NCBI GenBank assembly: GCA_963519845.1
Contig: CAUQNX010000010.1
Coordinates: 62,001 to 126,000 of the forward strand
Source of the DNA: Moellerella sp963519845
GTDB lineage: Bacteria > Pseudomonadota > Gammaproteobacteria > Enterobacterales > Enterobacteriaceae
Direction of reading: 5' to 3'
DNA: 64,000 nucleotides
Both the position numbers and the translations under genes were made by a program. How positions within the stretch are numbered: position 1 is the first letter of the stretch; the number at the start of each line of letters is the position of its first letter. Below the pieces are notes generated by a model, which saw only the letters and a list, made by a program, of their open reading frames with translations, had not been told where the DNA came from and did not search any database. Of this stretch, positions 8,711-15,265 are shown one piece after another.

Positions 8711-9095
8711 TATCTAGTTTCTCCTGTTGTGCATCCTGATATTGAGCAAGACCACAACGACTGATTAATGTAAGAAATTGCTGACCATAAAGGGTTATTT
8801 TAAACCAGTGAGACCAATCAGAACTTATTGGCGGTGGTGCAAATGAAACGCTGATTTTGTCGATAGTTGCGTTGGTGATCACACCAATGGGCGATAGGCC
8901 TTCGGCGATCATCTGACGCAATGCCAACATATGAGCCGTAACCAACATCCATAGCTCGTCACGACAAATATTGTCATCGGTAGAAAAATAATTTATCGCT
9001 GAGCGAGCAACAATAAGAACATCATCATCAGCTAGGCTATTAAACTGCAAATAGAGTGCGCGGAATGATTGCAATGGAAACAGGTTTATATCCAT
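8703..9095 (-). CDS. DUF4054-like head-tail connector protein
   Basis: The 130-residue product resembles the DUF4054 family: a small helical protein (SFRALYLQFNSLADDDVLIVARSAINYF, then LWMLVTAHMLALRQM) found just after the major capsid gene in DUF3383 phages and thought to be a head-tail connector. Here the gene upstream is not a capsid gene but an endolysin, with a terminator between them. This makes it the first gene of the structural block. Helical composition and synteny support the call. Confidence 0.6.
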   Translation of the reverse strand: MDINLFPLQSFRALYLQFNSLADDDVLIVARSAINYFSTDDNICRDELWMLVTAHMLALRQMIAEGLSPIGVITNATIDKISVSFAPPPISSDWSHWFKITLYGQQFLTLISRCGLAQYQDAQQEKLDNV

Positions 9096-9171
9096 GAATA
9101 ACTATCCTTATTAACTATCTATTTCGGCTGATTGAACATCGGGTGATAAATTCAAAAAATAGCGCCCAATT

Positions 9172-9200
9172 AAAAATAAAAAACCCTCAAATGAGGGCTG
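9172..9200 (-). terminator. Intrinsic terminator after the endolysin gene
   Basis: A short stem (CCCTC 9184-9188 / GAGGG 9193-9197, loop AAAT) is followed on the minus strand by a run of six T and further T-rich sequence. It lies about 35 bases after the endolysin stop and would end the lysis transcript before the tail genes unless polymerase is modified by the Q-type protein. Confidence 0.75.
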
Positions 9201-9232
9201 TAATAAAAAATGATAATATTAAATTTCAATGG

Positions 9233-9640
9233 CTAACTTTTTAGTCCGCTCGCTGGATAAGATTTACGCGATAATTGAAAATGAGGGCCATCTCTAAATG
9301 TTTTCCAATTTCCTCCCCACTCAAGATCAATATCCAGTTCTGTTGCGGCTCGAAGCATAGCATCAGCCACTTTTTTAAATTTAGTCCAATCGTTCCAAGG
9401 TATTTCACGATTAATTAAAGGAGCACAATCAACTGCATGCCCCGTTAAATGGCGACTATCCATAGTCTGACTTTTCCCGCTGGCCACCAATTGACGTTGG
9501 CGAGCTTCATTACGTCGCCCCTCAATAACCATAAAATCAATTGTTGTAATATCTATAGCCCGACGAGCCACCCTGATAAGATCAGGATGGACACCACGTA
9601 AATTTTCTTCACTGCGCTTGCTAAAATTGAATTGGCTCAT
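9233..9640 (-). CDS. Phage endolysin, M15-family L-alanyl-D-glutamate peptidase
   Basis: The 135-residue product shows the VanY/M15 zinc peptidase signature: SRHLTGHAVD (His64, His68 and Asp71, where the metal-binding pair and acid are expected) and GPHFQL with His120. The start FNFSKRSEENLRGVHPDL is typical of the T5-type endolysins that cut the L-Ala-D-Glu bond of peptidoglycan. There is no signal peptide, so it depends on the holin encoded just upstream. Its ATG overlaps the holin stop as TAATG. Confidence 0.88.
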   Translation of the reverse strand: MSQFNFSKRSEENLRGVHPDLIRVARRAIDITTIDFMVIEGRRNEARQRQLVASGKSQTMDSRHLTGHAVDCAPLINREIPWNDWTKFKKVADAMLRAATELDIDLEWGGNWKTFRDGPHFQLSRKSYPASGLKS

Positions 9641-10002
9641 TATCTATTTACTCCAAATTTATTCCTCACAAACCCCAGTATTGAATCAAAACTGCTACTG
9701 AGTTTTTTAGTACCAAAAAAACCAATCATGGCACCGCAAAATTCAGCCAGTGATGACCAGGATTTAGGAAATTCCGTATACAAAAGCAACCACTCAAGCG
9801 CTCGGATAGCACCAACACTGATAAGACCGCACATCACTGCCTCACTAAAGGATTGCAGCCCGCTATTTCCTTCACGTTTTTCACGAATAAAGCCGATCAG
9901 TGCCGCCAATGTGATACCGCTTAGAAAGGGAATGTTAATTTGTATCCAACGCCAGAGTTGCGCCCAGAAATCGATATTTTTTTCAGGCATAGGAATATTC
10001 AC
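9640..10002 (-). CDS. Phage holin, lambda-family-like
   Basis: The 120-residue protein begins with a polar segment (MPEKNIDFWAQLWRWIQ) and has three hydrophobic stretches (around 26-38, 54-74 and 88-97). This order and the FWAQLWRW start match the lambda-type holin family that forms the inner-membrane hole releasing the endolysin. The coupled TAATG junction with the endolysin gene supports a lysis role. The exact topology was judged by eye. Confidence 0.78.
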   Translation of the reverse strand: MNIPMPEKNIDFWAQLWRWIQINIPFLSGITLAALIGFIREKREGNSGLQSFSEAVMCGLISVGAIRALEWLLLYTEFPKSWSSLAEFCGAMIGFFGTKKLSSSFDSILGFVRNKFGVNR

Positions 10003-10064
10003 CCTTATTACTGGATTCTGGTTTATTAATTAATATAAGTCTGTGCGTGTTTTTATTATGCATT

Positions 10065-10100
10065 AAATGACTTTATCGTTAATTATATAAAGTCATTTTT
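10065..10100. terminator. Long hairpin between spanin and holin genes
   Basis: A perfect 12-bp stem (left arm 10065-10076, right arm 10087-10098, 10-base loop) carries a T run on the plus-strand side only. For leftward transcripts it is a strong hairpin without a good U tract, so it may be a pause site or a target crossed by antiterminated polymerase. For rightward transcripts it looks like a true terminator. Confidence 0.6.
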
Positions 10101-10179
10101 ACCATTCTTAATTTCATTAAAATCAAATAACAAAAAACACCTAAGGTTCAGGATTTCTTGCTTTGTACAGTTGTTTTTA

Positions 10180-10227
10180 TAGAAATTCATTATTAACAGA
10201 TTAACACAGGTTTTGCGACCGCAATAA
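10180..10227. repeat. 48-bp imperfect direct repeat, copy 1
   Basis: Positions 10180-10227 match 11158-11205 in the same orientation with about five differences over 48 bases. The shared core includes TAACACAGGTTTTGCG. Copy 1 lies just downstream of the Rz1 stop, and copy 2 spans the 3' end of the Q-type gene. The pair brackets the Rz/Rz1 genes and a small rightward ORF. Confidence 0.85.
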
Positions 10228-10233
10228 TTTATA

Positions 10234-10503
10234 TTATATAATTATTTTTCTTCGCTGCTCCTCTATTTTTCGTATCGCCCCTTTATCTAAATTACATTGA
10301 TTAATCGATTTCATTGCATCAATTAATAATAGTGTCGTATCTCTCCAAGTTAATTCTTCAGGAATAATAGGTAATTCACAATCATTTAATAGATGTACGG
10401 GGATCGGAATAGAAGGAGTTAGAATGTATTGATTTTTCATACTCCCGCAACCGCTTAATAGAGTCAGCAGGCTGAAGAGTATTAGCGCATGCATCTTTGA
10501 CAT
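10234..10503 (-). CDS. Rz1-like outer-membrane spanin lipoprotein
   Basis: The 89-residue product starts MSKMHALILFSLLTLLSGC, a lipoprotein signal with Cys19 as acylation site. The mature part has the Rz1 pattern: Pro-rich IPIPVHLLNDCELPIIPEEL, then TWRDT and a C-terminal QCNLDKGAIRKIEEQR. It starts inside the Rz frame and overlaps it by 122 bases in another frame, the classic nested spanin arrangement. With Rz it should bridge the periplasm and fuse inner and outer membranes in the last step of lysis. Confidence 0.85.
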   Translation of the reverse strand: MSKMHALILFSLLTLLSGCGSMKNQYILTPSIPIPVHLLNDCELPIIPEELTWRDTTLLLIDAMKSINQCNLDKGAIRKIEEQRRKIII

Positions 10504-10756
10504 AAATAACCTTCACTTTATCCTGTGTTTCTTTCGCATTAGCGGCCATTTCCTCTCGCTGTACAAGATTAAGTTGAGATATCTCATTAGAAATTACCAA
10601 GATTCTGAAAGTGTTAGATAATACTAACTTCTGTATTGATAACTGATCACTAACTGTTCTATATTGACTTGCTAATTTATTGAAGTCATAAATTACCCAG
10701 CCAAGCCAAAAAGCTAATATCATACAAATGCTGGTTAATATTTTTATCACCGTCAT
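10382..10756 (-). CDS. Rz-like inner-membrane spanin
   Basis: The 124-residue product has one N-terminal membrane helix (ILTSICMILAFWLGWVIYDF) and then a charged, helical periplasmic domain, the usual build of an Rz i-spanin. The nested Rz1-like lipoprotein frame in its 3' half is the strongest support. An AAGG-like ribosome site precedes the ATG. In this locus the spanins come before holin and endolysin, the reverse of the common order. Confidence 0.8.
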   Translation of the reverse strand: MTVIKILTSICMILAFWLGWVIYDFNKLASQYRTVSDQLSIQKLVLSNTFRILVISNEISQLNLVQREEMAANAKETQDKVKVIYVKDACANTLQPADSIKRLREYEKSIHSNSFYSDPRTSIK

Positions 10757-10828
10757 TGGACGACCTTAGATAGATTTATCTGTTAATTGAGATATCAGTT
10801 AAATTTAAACTTCAGCCCAAAGAAACTT

Positions 10829-10856
10829 ACCGAAGCGATGGCTGATTAGCTTCGGT
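10829..10856. repeat. Inverted repeat at the start of the small rightward ORF
   Basis: Perfect 8-bp arms ACCGAAGC (10829-10836) and GCTTCGGT (10849-10856) with a 12-base spacer lie immediately upstream of the ATG at 10869 and touch its presumed ribosome site. It has no T run. It could be an operator or an RNA hairpin limiting translation. Confidence 0.6.
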
Positions 10857-10868
10857 GTGAGATATCAG

Positions 10869-11105
10869 ATGAAATATAAATTTGAACAAATAGATATTAC
10901 TAGTCTTAATCCCGAAGAGATGGCTTGTGCTGTTCCAGTATTATTTACGCTGCTAGCTAAAATGGTGACTCAGGATGACGCACAAAAGCTCGATCAATTA
11001 TATCGTTTAATAGATAGCGCATTAGAGTGCAATAAAGAAACAAGCTGCCACGACCAGATAGCTTTAGTCGGTAAAGTGGCTAAGTTCTCCTTAAGCGGAG
11101 AATAG
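10869..11105 (+). CDS. Small phage-region protein, unknown
   Basis: I prefer the ATG at 10869 (78 residues) to the GTG at 10857. The protein is acidic and helical (YKFEQIDITSLNPEEMACAVPVLFTLLAKMV) and has three Cys; I recognise no family. It is the only rightward gene between the leftward Q-type gene and the leftward Rz gene, is convergent with the former, and is followed by a good terminator. It therefore behaves as an autonomous cargo gene inserted in the late-gene leader. Confidence 0.6.
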   Translation: MKYKFEQIDITSLNPEEMACAVPVLFTLLAKMVTQDDAQKLDQLYRLIDSALECNKETSCHDQIALVGKVAKFSLSGE

Positions 11106-11120
11106 CAGTGCAATTAAAGT

Positions 11121-11149
11121 AAAAAGGCTCCGATAATTCGGGGCCTTTT
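11121..11149. terminator. Bidirectional terminator between the small ORF and the Q-type gene
   Basis: A-run, stem AAAGGC-t-CCGA pairing with TCGG-g-GCCTTT, then TTTT. It closes the rightward small ORF and could also act on leftward transcripts leaving the Q-type gene, so it is a candidate substrate for antitermination. Confidence 0.75.
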
Positions 11150-11157
11150 GTCGTATG

Positions 11158-11205
11158 TAGAAATTCATTGTTAACAGACTAACACAGGTTTTGCGGCCGC
11201 GATAA
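11158..11205. repeat. 48-bp imperfect direct repeat, copy 2
   Basis: Partner of 10180-10227. This copy covers the last codons and stop of the Q-type gene (stop at 11179) and runs 21 bases beyond it, so the repeat probably derives from this gene end. Confidence 0.85.
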
Positions 11206-11613
11206 TGTTTGTGTTTCTCTATTTAAATAGCCATATATTAAATCTATATCTAATTGAATATTCAGTGCTTCCAAACAGCCAAATACAAAGCTTTCACCTA
11301 TTTGCATCTGTTTGCGAATTTCATCTTCACGCACTTTATATTTACGCCCTATCGCTCGTTTAGGCATTCCTTTAATATAGTAATCTTCAATATAACTACG
11401 GGCTCGCGCCATGCCAGCAATATTAAGTTTAGCGACACATAAATCAATAACCAAGCCATCTTCATCACTACACAAAAGCTTCTTGCGACTCGTCGTTGCA
11501 ACTAAGCCTTTGAATCCAGCTGCTATCGACGACCAACCCAATTCGGAACAATGATCACCGGCAGACCAACCACCCCAGTGTAAAAGTATTTGTTGTATGT
11601 CTCTGCTCATCAT
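11179..11613 (-). CDS. Phage antitermination protein Q-like
   Basis: The 144-residue product resembles the phage 82-type Q family. It has MSRDIQQILLHWGGW, then WSSIAAGFKGLV, a DEDGLVIDLCVAKL segment and a helix-turn-helix-like KGMPKRAIGRKYKVREDEI. Q proteins bind at the late promoter and make RNA polymerase ignore terminators in the late operon, which fits the several hairpins lying downstream here. The gene is divergent from the S24 repressor, and three operator-like sites lie in the 111-bp gap. It is the only candidate activator of the lysis and tail genes in view. Confidence 0.8.
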   Translation of the reverse strand: MMSRDIQQILLHWGGWSAGDHCSELGWSSIAAGFKGLVATTSRKKLLCSDEDGLVIDLCVAKLNIAGMARARSYIEDYYIKGMPKRAIGRKYKVREDEIRKQMQIGESFVFGCLEALNIQLDIDLIYGYLNRETQTLSRPQNLC

Positions 11614-11634
11614 TTTTATCTCAGCCCTTTCTCA

Positions 11635-11703
11635 ATTCACATTTGAATTAAATAGTAATTCAACAATGGATTTGATGCTAGTATAATATATTCAATATTG
11701 AAT
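11635..11703. promoter_or_regulatory. Operator cluster 1 (three sites) between Q-type gene and repressor
   Basis: Three copies of an ATTCA-N4-TGAAT palindrome: 11635-11648 and 11690-11703 exact, 11658-11671 with one mismatch. Centres are 23 and 32 bases apart. A TATAAT (11682-11687) for the rightward repressor lies between the second and third copies. The arrangement recalls a lambda-type operator and suggests autoregulation plus control of the divergent Q-type gene. Confidence 0.75.
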
Positions 11704-11724
11704 AGACTCTTTGAGGACAAGGAT

Positions 11725-12399
11725 ATGGGCCAGAATATTGATAAACTCGTTAGCAATATAAACGAGTTAATGAAACAAAAAGGCGTAGCTAACGTTACGG
11801 AGTTGGCCAAAAACACCAAAATACCTCAGCCCACCATGCATAGGCTAGTATCGGGAGAAATTAAAGATCCTAAGTATACTTTGCTAAAAAATATTGCTGA
11901 TTTCTTTAAAATATCTGTTGAGGAATTAGTCGAAAAAAATAATCCACGGGCGCTAGAGACATCTAATGGCAATAAAAATATCGATGCAGTCCAATATAAA
12001 CATATTCCTGTCGTTGGTGGGGCTCAGCTTGGTACAGGGGGATACTGGACAGAGCGCCAATATCCGGTGGGTTTTGGCGATGGTTACGTAAGCTGGCCTT
12101 CTACTGACCCAGATGCTTTTGCTATAAAATGCGCTGGCGACTCAATGAAACCCAGAATTAAAGACGGTGAATATGTGATTGTCGAACCTAATCATCAATA
12201 TTTTCCTGGTGATGAAGTTCTGGTTATTTCTAAACAAGAAGAAGTAATGGTCAAAATTTTTCTGTACGAACGTGGTAATGAGATCATGATCATGTCAGTC
12301 AATGAAGAGCACCCTCCTATCCGATTCAATATTAATGAAATTGAACATATTTACTATGTTGCAGGTATAGCAAAACCCTCTTTATACAATTGCCTATAA
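11725..12399 (+). CDS. CI/LexA-like repressor, XRE DNA-binding plus S24 peptidase domain
   Basis: The ATG at 11725 is preceded by GAGGACAAGG, so I prefer it to the TTG at 11698. It gives 224 residues. The N-terminal 65 residues form an XRE helix-turn-helix (VTELAKNTKIPQPTMHRLVSG). The C-terminal half is an S24 self-cleaving domain with nucleophile Ser140 in AGDSM and general base Lys177 in VMVKIF. The presumed cleavage region near residue 97-104 reads GGAQLG, not the classical Ala-Gly. Such repressors are inactivated by RecA filaments, linking the phage-tail locus to DNA damage. It is divergent from the Q-type gene and flanked by two operator clusters. Confidence 0.9.
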   Translation: MGQNIDKLVSNINELMKQKGVANVTELAKNTKIPQPTMHRLVSGEIKDPKYTLLKNIADFFKISVEELVEKNNPRALETSNGNKNIDAVQYKHIPVVGGAQLGTGGYWTERQYPVGFGDGYVSWPSTDPDAFAIKCAGDSMKPRIKDGEYVIVEPNHQYFPGDEVLVISKQEEVMVKIFLYERGNEIMIMSVNEEHPPIRFNINEIEHIYYVAGIAKPSLYNCL

Positions 12400-12449
12400 G
12401 ACTTCAAAATTAAAATTAGCGCATTTTAGCCATAATCAATGTAAAATAA

Positions 12450-12504
12450 ATTCATAATTGAATTGACGTCAATTATTCATTAATGTATAAATTCAGTTAT
12501 GAAT
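12450..12504 (+). promoter_or_regulatory. Promoter with operator cluster 2 (three sites)
   Basis: A strong sigma-70 promoter, TTGACG (12463-12468), 17-base spacer, TATAAA (12486-12491), is overlapped by three repressor-type palindromes: 12450-12463 (ATTCATAATTGAAT), 12475-12488 (one mismatch) and 12491-12504 (ATTCAGTTATGAAT). The sites cover the -35, the -10 and the start region. The gene at 12549 should therefore be tightly repressed and released on induction. Confidence 0.8.
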
Positions 12505-12548
12505 TAAAAAATAACTCAAATTAGTGAATTTATCTCTGAGGTGCCAAT

Positions 12549-13253
12549 ATGAGTCTCGAATTAGCGATTAAAGAAAATACTGAAGTCATACGCCAATTAA
12601 TCACCATTATACAGTTAGCTGAAGTATCTAAACCTAATGAAAAATCAGTCATTAATGTAAATCCTATTACGGCAACTGCGACTCTAAGTGCCAGTAAAAT
12701 CAATATTCAGCCTATAATGAACCCTTTGAATAAAATCGATATTGAGACACTTAATCTTGAGCAAATTACTATGCTCGCTGTATTATTTAATGGTGATTGT
12801 GAGGAATTAACTAGGCAGCAACTAGAAAAAATAAACCAATCCATAGAATCAACAGGAAAAAAGCGAAATAGACAAGCTGATGCCCTCTATATGACATTAG
12901 CCAATTTAGATCTCATCATTAATCTTTCAAATACCGCAATTCATTATTTATGTTTGGAATTACTGGCTAACTGGAATAGTTTCCCTAGTATTACCGAACG
13001 ACGTAAATTTGCTGAATCATTATTAAATGGAGGCAAAAAGTCCTCTGAAATTAAAACAGAAGTGGAATCAGTTAATCCTAATGATTTATTAAATCAAGCT
13101 GAAATTATTATGTTACAACTAGCCAAAGGCGGTTATCGAAATGAAGCTGTTGCTATTCTGTCACGATTTGGAGCAAAAAAATTGAGCCAAATTCCTAAGG
13201 AACAGCTCACTGGAGTCATTGAATTAGCCGAGAAAATATTAATAGGTGAGTAA
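12549..13253 (+). CDS. Phage-type protein of unknown function under repressor control
   Basis: A 234-residue soluble protein. The N-terminus (MSLELAIKENTEVIRQLITII) has the look of several phage early proteins. Residues about 25-55 are a low-complexity Thr/Ser/Asn linker. The C-terminal 40 residues (GYRNEAVAILSRFGAKKLSQI) resemble a small helical module seen at the ends of some phage proteins. I could not assign a family. It is the first gene behind the operator-covered promoter, so it is the main candidate for an early or induction-phase factor of this locus. Confidence 0.65.
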   Translation: MSLELAIKENTEVIRQLITIIQLAEVSKPNEKSVINVNPITATATLSASKINIQPIMNPLNKIDIETLNLEQITMLAVLFNGDCEELTRQQLEKINQSIESTGKKRNRQADALYMTLANLDLIINLSNTAIHYLCLELLANWNSFPSITERRKFAESLLNGGKKSSEIKTEVESVNPNDLLNQAEIIMLQLAKGGYRNEAVAILSRFGAKKLSQIPKEQLTGVIELAEKILIGE

Positions 13254-13380
13254 TACTATTATCAGTAGGGTTAGAAAAGTTTCCAATGAGTATTTTTTAA
13301 ATTACTTATATTTATTATTTCGTGAAAAAAATATAACTACAGCTAGATTTTTATTATTAACTTAATTCAGGATGACACTT

Positions 13381-13608
13381 ATGATAGTCAAAAATAACGA
13401 TAGCCCACTCTATTTTCGCGCAGCTCACGATGCGATTCGTCTTGAGCACTCTAATAAATATTTTGAAGCCTCGAAAGCATGGTCACAAGCTAATCGACTA
13501 GCTCATAATTATCATAATCAATTATGGAGTGAATATCGTGCTAATTTTTGTTTTATGCAAATCCAACGCGAAAAATATAAAATTGAGTATTATGAAGAAA
13601 GCACCTAA
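13381..13608 (+). CDS. ANR-family (Aar-like) regulator
   Basis: The second ATG (13381) has an AGGA at proper spacing; the ATG at 13372 directly abuts that AGGA. The 75-residue product has the ANR pattern: AAHDAIRLEHSNKYFEASKAWSQANRLA, then NQLWSEYRANFCFMQI. ANR proteins (prototype Aar of enteroaggregative E. coli) bind and dampen AraC-type or H-NS-like regulators and are common in prophages. It may link the phage locus to host regulation. The partner is unknown. Confidence 0.7.
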   Translation: MIVKNNDSPLYFRAAHDAIRLEHSNKYFEASKAWSQANRLAHNYHNQLWSEYRANFCFMQIQREKYKIEYYEEST

Positions 13609-13698
13609 AAATGGGATAAAATACTTTTCACACCCATTTTTATTTAAATCTCTTATTTTATATTTTAGTATTAAATATATAGCTAACTTAGCATCTAT

Positions 13699-13731
13699 AA
13701 AGAGACCTTTTATATACTAAGGTCTCTTTGT
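13699..13731. terminator. Bidirectional intrinsic terminator
   Basis: An 11-bp perfect stem (AAAGAGACCTT 13699-13709 / AAGGTCTCTTT 13719-13729) lies between the convergent ANR and glycosyltransferase genes. Confidence 0.8.
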
Positions 13732-13739
13732 TCTAATTA

Positions 13740-14528
13740 TCAAGAGTAAAATAGAAAAAACAATACAGCCATAAAAATACAACCAACTAAAAATCCGATA
13801 AAAGAGTATTTTATTTTTGTTTTTATTTTTTTCTTTTGCTCTTTAATTTCTCTTTCTGTTAATACATGTTGTTCCCACCCAATATGTTTAACAGCACTTT
13901 CTTTCAGAATAGCAATAAACATGCCTTTTGAGAGATATCCAATTGATAATTCTTTTTCTCTTATATCAGAACTCATTTCATTATAATATGGAGCTAACAA
14001 TAAATAATCTGACATCCTTCTTAACCCAGGATTAAAGCTAAAACCACCCCATATATTATCAGTACAACATAAGCGAGAGCAGCTTATACCTTCAAATATA
14101 TAATTGTCACCTAAATAATGATCTGGATAATTTATTTTAATATCATTATCAAAGTCTCGTAAACTCACTAAAACTATATTTTTATTATTCTCTAACACAG
14201 ATATTGATTCTTCAATAAATCCAGTTCTATAAAACAACCAATCATCTTCACAATGAAAAATATATTCTGAATCTACATGCTTATATGCCAAATCAATTGA
14301 TTTAATCTGTCCTAATCGAGGATTATTAATAATGATAAATGTATATTCTTTCCAATGCTCTGGTAAATGATTTTTAATGTTATCGTTTCCAGAATCCTCT
14401 GTTATTATCACTTTTTTTATAGGGTATGAGTTAAATTTATCCAATGATTCAAGTGTTTTTTTCAGTAAATCAAAGCGACCGCAACTCGTAAGCACAATTG
14501 TTACATTACTTTCTTCATCAAAAACCAT
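13740..14528 (-). CDS. Family-2-like glycosyltransferase with C-terminal membrane anchor
   Basis: The start at 14528 gives 262 residues. The N-terminus has a GT-A Rossmann pattern (NVTIVLTSCGRFDLLKKTLESLD), and HCEDDW around residue 90 supplies the metal-binding acidic motif. The last 25 residues form a hydrophobic helix (YSFIGFLVGCIFMAVLFFLF), so the enzyme is probably tethered to the inner membrane by its C-terminus. It lies at the edge of the phage-derived region and is very AT-rich. It may modify a surface polysaccharide, which would be relevant to receptor change or self-protection, but the substrate is unknown. Confidence 0.75.
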   Translation of the reverse strand: MVFDEESNVTIVLTSCGRFDLLKKTLESLDKFNSYPIKKVIITEDSGNDNIKNHLPEHWKEYTFIIINNPRLGQIKSIDLAYKHVDSEYIFHCEDDWLFYRTGFIEESISVLENNKNIVLVSLRDFDNDIKINYPDHYLGDNYIFEGISCSRLCCTDNIWGGFSFNPGLRRMSDYLLLAPYYNEMSSDIREKELSIGYLSKGMFIAILKESAVKHIGWEQHVLTEREIKEQKKKIKTKIKYSFIGFLVGCIFMAVLFFLFYS

Positions 14529-14984
14529 AATCAATCCCATCAAAAATTAGTAAAATATAACATACAAAAAATATTATGTCGTAGCCCTGCTAAATATGCT
14601 ACTAAATTATATTATAGTAATATATATCATATACATACATGACTACTTATAGATAAAATACTATTCTAATCATTTTTTTAATAGATTGATACACAATTGT
14701 TTAATGAATAAAGCATTAGTCTGATCGACGGCTTTAAATTTTCGTACAAATAAAACAATTTTTTAACATCTCTAAAAAATATTAAGATCTGCGAAGACTT
14801 CGCTAAAAATAGAGTTCTTTAGGTATTTAAATCGATCTTATTTATCTAAATGCTTTAGAATAGTATTAAGCTCACTTTATGCTGATTTATTGCTGACAAC
14901 GAGTATAATAACCAGACAAACGTAACGAATAGGTGCAAGGTATAAGTTACTGATATTCAACCCGATAAATGATAAGTTATTGAG
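14529..14984. other. 456-bp gap between phage-derived region and host genes
   Basis: AT-rich, with no credible ORF. It holds a TATAAT (14904-14909) that may serve yfhL, without a convincing -35, and a small GCGAA-GAC-TTCGC hairpin near 14793-14805. I found no tRNA gene or direct repeat marking an attachment site. Confidence 0.4.
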
Positions 14985-15245
14985 ATGGCACTATTAATTA
15001 CGAAGAAATGTATAAATTGCGATATGTGTGAACCCGAATGCCCGAATAATGCAATCGCAATGGGCGATGAAATTTATGAAATTGATACCACCCTTTGCAC
15101 TGAGTGTGTCGGTCATTATGACAAACCAACTTGTCAGTCCGTTTGCCCTATTGCAAATACCATAATCACTGATCCTGATAATATCGAAAATCAGGAACAA
15201 TTATGGGATAAATTTGTTGAAATCCATCATGCGGATAAAATTTAG
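14985..15245 (+). CDS. yfhL: YfhL-family 4Fe-4S ferredoxin
   Basis: An 86-residue ferredoxin with two cysteine clusters: CINCDMCEPECP near the N-terminus and a second set CTECVG...CQSVCP with the spacing insertion characteristic of YfhL/Alvin-type ferredoxins. It carries electrons through two 4Fe-4S centres; the partner is not established. It stands next to the acpS-pdxJ-recO-era-rnc-lepB cluster as in enterobacteria and marks the return to core chromosome. Confidence 0.92.
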   Translation: MALLITKKCINCDMCEPECPNNAIAMGDEIYEIDTTLCTECVGHYDKPTCQSVCPIANTIITDPDNIENQEQLWDKFVEIHHADKI

Positions 15246-15265
15246 TAGGGTGACTTTCGGTTATC

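Noticed and set aside
14793..14805. GCGAA-GAC-TTCGC hairpin as an attachment site or terminator
   Set aside because: The stem is only five pairs, has no T tract, and no second copy was found at the other end of the phage region.
1..14984. LexA boxes (CTGT-N8-ACAG) controlling the phage-like genes directly
   Set aside because: I found no good match in the control regions of the repressor, the Q-type gene or the lysis genes; SOS control, if any, would go through the S24 repressor.
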